Assembly (NCBI RefSeq): GCF_046533115.1 | Contig: NZ_JAJQRC010000057.1 | Span: 1-15,076, forward strand | Reading direction: 5' to 3' | From: JAIRMO01 sp046533115 | GTDB lineage: Bacteria > Spirochaetota > Spirochaetia > Treponematales > Breznakiellaceae | DNA: 15,076 bases | Shown here: piece by piece, positions 13,804 to 15,076 of the stretch | Numbering within the stretch: position 1 is the stretch's first letter | Layout of the letters: each line of letters begins with the position of its first letter | Notes under the pieces: model-generated | Databases searched by the model: none | Seen by the model: the letters and a program-made list of their open reading frames with translations, nothing else | Told to the model about the DNA's origin: nothing | Program-made: the position numbers and the translations under genes

Positions 13804-14712
13804 ATGAATGACCGGCACTTTCGTTATATTCTTGAGATCGCAAAAGAAGGAAGTGTCACCGCCGCCGCACAGAACTTATTCATCAGCCAACCCTCCTTAA
13901 GCAATTTGCTGGCAAGCGTGGAAGAAGAGATCGGCGCCAAAATCTTTGACCGCAGTGTGGTTCCAATGGTGCCGACCTATGCCGGCGAGAAGTACCTTGA
14001 GGCGGCCAAAAAGGTGCTGGGAACCATGCAGGAACTCCAGAGCCAGATCGACGATATGCAGGACAGCCTGACCGGACAGCTTCATATCGGCTGCGGACAT
14101 GAATCTTCTTTTGTCATTCCCGCTATTCTTCCCGTTTTGATGGAGCGGTTTCCCGGAATTCAATTTAAGCTGACCGAAGACCATGCTCCGGTTCTTGATG
14201 AATTACTATTGAGCGGTCTCCTTGACGTCATTCTATACGCCGCTAAAACAACCCACCCAAATGTGGTGTGTATGCCCCTGACAAAAGACGAGATGCTGCT
14301 GTTGAGTCCGGTTGATTTCATTCCCAAAAAAACCGTTTCTATCAAAAACAGATCCTTTCCCGGTATAGATTTAACGGAGTTGGCGGACCGGCCCTTTGTG
14401 CTGATGAAAAAAAAGCATCACCTGCGCGTTATACAGGATCTGATCCTCAGGGATGTTGGGTATACGCCAAATATCATTTTGGAAACAGACCATTGGCTGA
14501 CCTGTCTTCGCATGGCGGAAAGCGGGATTGCCTATACCTTGCTGCCAAACGCCAAAATTGAAATCGATACCCACCATATCGGGAAATTCAGTTTGATGGG
14601 AGATTACTACCGCCAAAGGTACCTGTGTTACCGAAAAAACGCCTATGTTTCAAAGGCGTTAAAAGAATTTATCTCCGTCGTTTATTCTTTGCTGCGGCAA
14701 AATACCGGTTGA
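13804..14712 (+). CDS. LysR-family transcriptional regulator
   Basis: This 302-residue protein is of usual LTTR length. The N-terminal winged helix-turn-helix is clear: FRYILEIAKEGSVTAAAQNLFISQPSLSNLLASVEEEIG at residues 6-44, followed by a linker helix to about 88 and a periplasmic-binding-protein-like effector domain (GQLHIGCG from 91). GGAGGG at 13793-13798 precedes the ATG by five bases. The frame is open further upstream to 13630, inside the divergent AtuA-like gene, but that extension is not credible. The position, divergent from the AtuA-like operon with a T-N11-A palindrome between them, points to local control in response to the operon's substrate or an intermediate. The ligand is unknown. 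Confidence 0.92.
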   Translation: MNDRHFRYILEIAKEGSVTAAAQNLFISQPSLSNLLASVEEEIGAKIFDRSVVPMVPTYAGEKYLEAAKKVLGTMQELQSQIDDMQDSLTGQLHIGCGHESSFVIPAILPVLMERFPGIQFKLTEDHAPVLDELLLSGLLDVILYAAKTTHPNVVCMPLTKDEMLLLSPVDFIPKKTVSIKNRSFPGIDLTELADRPFVLMKKKHHLRVIQDLILRDVGYTPNIILETDHWLTCLRMAESGIAYTLLPNAKIEIDTHHIGKFSLMGDYYRQRYLCYRKNAYVSKALKEFISVVYSLLRQNTG

Positions 14713-14781
14713 TCTATTTCTTTACCGCTTGAGTTGACCATGTGAATATGTCACGACGTTGGACCTTTACAATATATTTTT

Positions 14782-14889
14782 CTATGGTTGATTATTTATT
14801 CCTAAAATATTTTTCCAGTCTCTTCGGCCATATAAAAATCTTATTACATCCACTTTCTTTTCGTTTTCATCTATTGTGTAAAACATCAT
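14782..14889 (-). pseudogene. RelE/ParE-type toxin remnant (C-terminal 35 residues)
   Basis: The 35 codons read MMFYTIDENEKKVDVIRFLY followed by GRRDWKNIL, the final strands and signature end of RelE/ParE-superfamily toxins. Such toxins are about 90-105 residues, so the N-terminal two thirds are gone. The same frame continues upstream into the antitoxin gene as Glu-Asn-Tyr, which also fits the family (ENY before the FY strand), so the deletion junction lies around 14889-14900. The ATG overlaps the antitoxin stop (ATGA), which may be coincidental. It should be non-toxic, since the substrate-binding N-terminal part is absent. Confidence 0.7.
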
Positions 14890-15076
14890 ATAATTTTCTC
14901 TCGAATCGTTTTTATTGATTCCTTTAGAGGTTTTGTTTTTCCATCGTTTGCCTGTTCTAAGCCCTCATTTATAAGGGAATATAACTCCAATTTTCCCGCC
15001 AATAACTCATACGTTTCTATACTCATTACCGCAAGATCCCCTGTTCCATTTTTTGTAATGAATACCGGCTCTGCAT
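14886..15076 (-). CDS. Phd/YefM-type antitoxin, 5' end outside the window
   Basis: Sixty-two codons are visible, ending at a TGA at 14888-14886. The sequence AEPVFITKNGTGDLAVMSIE followed by TYELL is the core of Phd/YefM antitoxins (strand, turn and start of the C-terminal helix). The rest is the charged toxin-wrapping tail (about LYSLINEGLEQANDGKTKPL and onwards). About 20-30 N-terminal residues lie beyond the right edge. It overlaps the toxin remnant by four bases. Phd/YefM proteins repress their own operon, so this may persist as an orphan DNA-binding protein. The region is clearly AT-richer than the rest of the window. Confidence 0.78.
   Translation of the reverse strand, partial: AEPVFITKNGTGDLAVMSIETYELLAGKLELYSLINEGLEQANDGKTKPLKESIKTIREKII

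Noticed and set aside
1..15076. CRISPR array, tRNA, rRNA, insertion sequence ends or origin
   Set aside because: No regularly spaced repeats, cloverleaf-like segments, rRNA motifs, transposase with paired terminal repeats, or clustered origin boxes were seen on reading either strand; a covariance-model search was not possible.

Overview
The window looks like a piece of a bacterial chromosome from a moderately GC-rich, double-membraned anaerobe. A Treponema-like spirochaete is my best guess. It rests on the style of the Rpn-type nuclease, on a KDPG aldolase with an extra C-terminal domain, and on the Lnb-type (DUF4105) envelope protein; no rRNA or other phylogenetic marker is present. Base composition is patchy: the 5' third (1-5141) is clearly GC-rich, the middle is intermediate, and the DUF4105 gene (7494-8813) and the far right end (14713-15076) are AT-rich, which suggests a mosaic accessory region.

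Region 1 (1-5141) is defence or mobile in character. A PD-(D/E)XK Rpn-family gene runs off the left edge on the minus strand. Divergent from it is a two-gene unit: an SMC-like ATPase (JetC type) and a Toprim nuclease (JetD type), the motor and nuclease of the Wadjet plasmid-defence family. The kleisin and KITE partners JetA and JetB are not next to them: the unit starts its own transcript right after the Rpn gene and ends against a convergent sugar kinase.

Region 2 (5146-7145, minus) is a tight eda-kdgK operon converting 2-keto-3-deoxygluconate to pyruvate and glyceraldehyde-3-phosphate. The aldolase carries a C-terminal VOC (glyoxalase-fold) domain. A good promoter with a perfect 16-bp palindrome inside it precedes the operon. 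The following 350-bp gap holds a very strong hairpin of 26-bp arms with no U-tract.

Region 3 (7494-8813, plus) is a secreted or membrane DUF4105/Lnb-type protein that may be expressed from a leaderless transcript.

Region 4 (8816-14712) is the most intriguing metabolic block. Five minus-strand genes form one apparent operon: AtuA-like (DUF1446), DUF4387, a CitMHS-type citrate/Mg transporter, an RraA/HMG-aldolase-like protein and a D-2-hydroxyacid dehydrogenase. A LysR regulator is divergent from it, and a perfect T-N11-A palindrome sits in the shared promoter. The set reads as uptake and aldol cleavage of a branched or hydroxylated di- or tricarboxylate that I cannot name. Between the DUF4387 and transporter genes lie two tandem copies of a 67/68-bp element, each with two stem-loops, one of which carries a compensatory base change between copies.

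Region 5 (14713-15076, minus) is the end of a toxin-antitoxin locus: a Phd/YefM-type antitoxin (its start is outside the window) overlapping a RelE/ParE toxin reduced to its C-terminal 35 residues. No tRNA, rRNA, CRISPR array, insertion sequence or replication origin was recognised.
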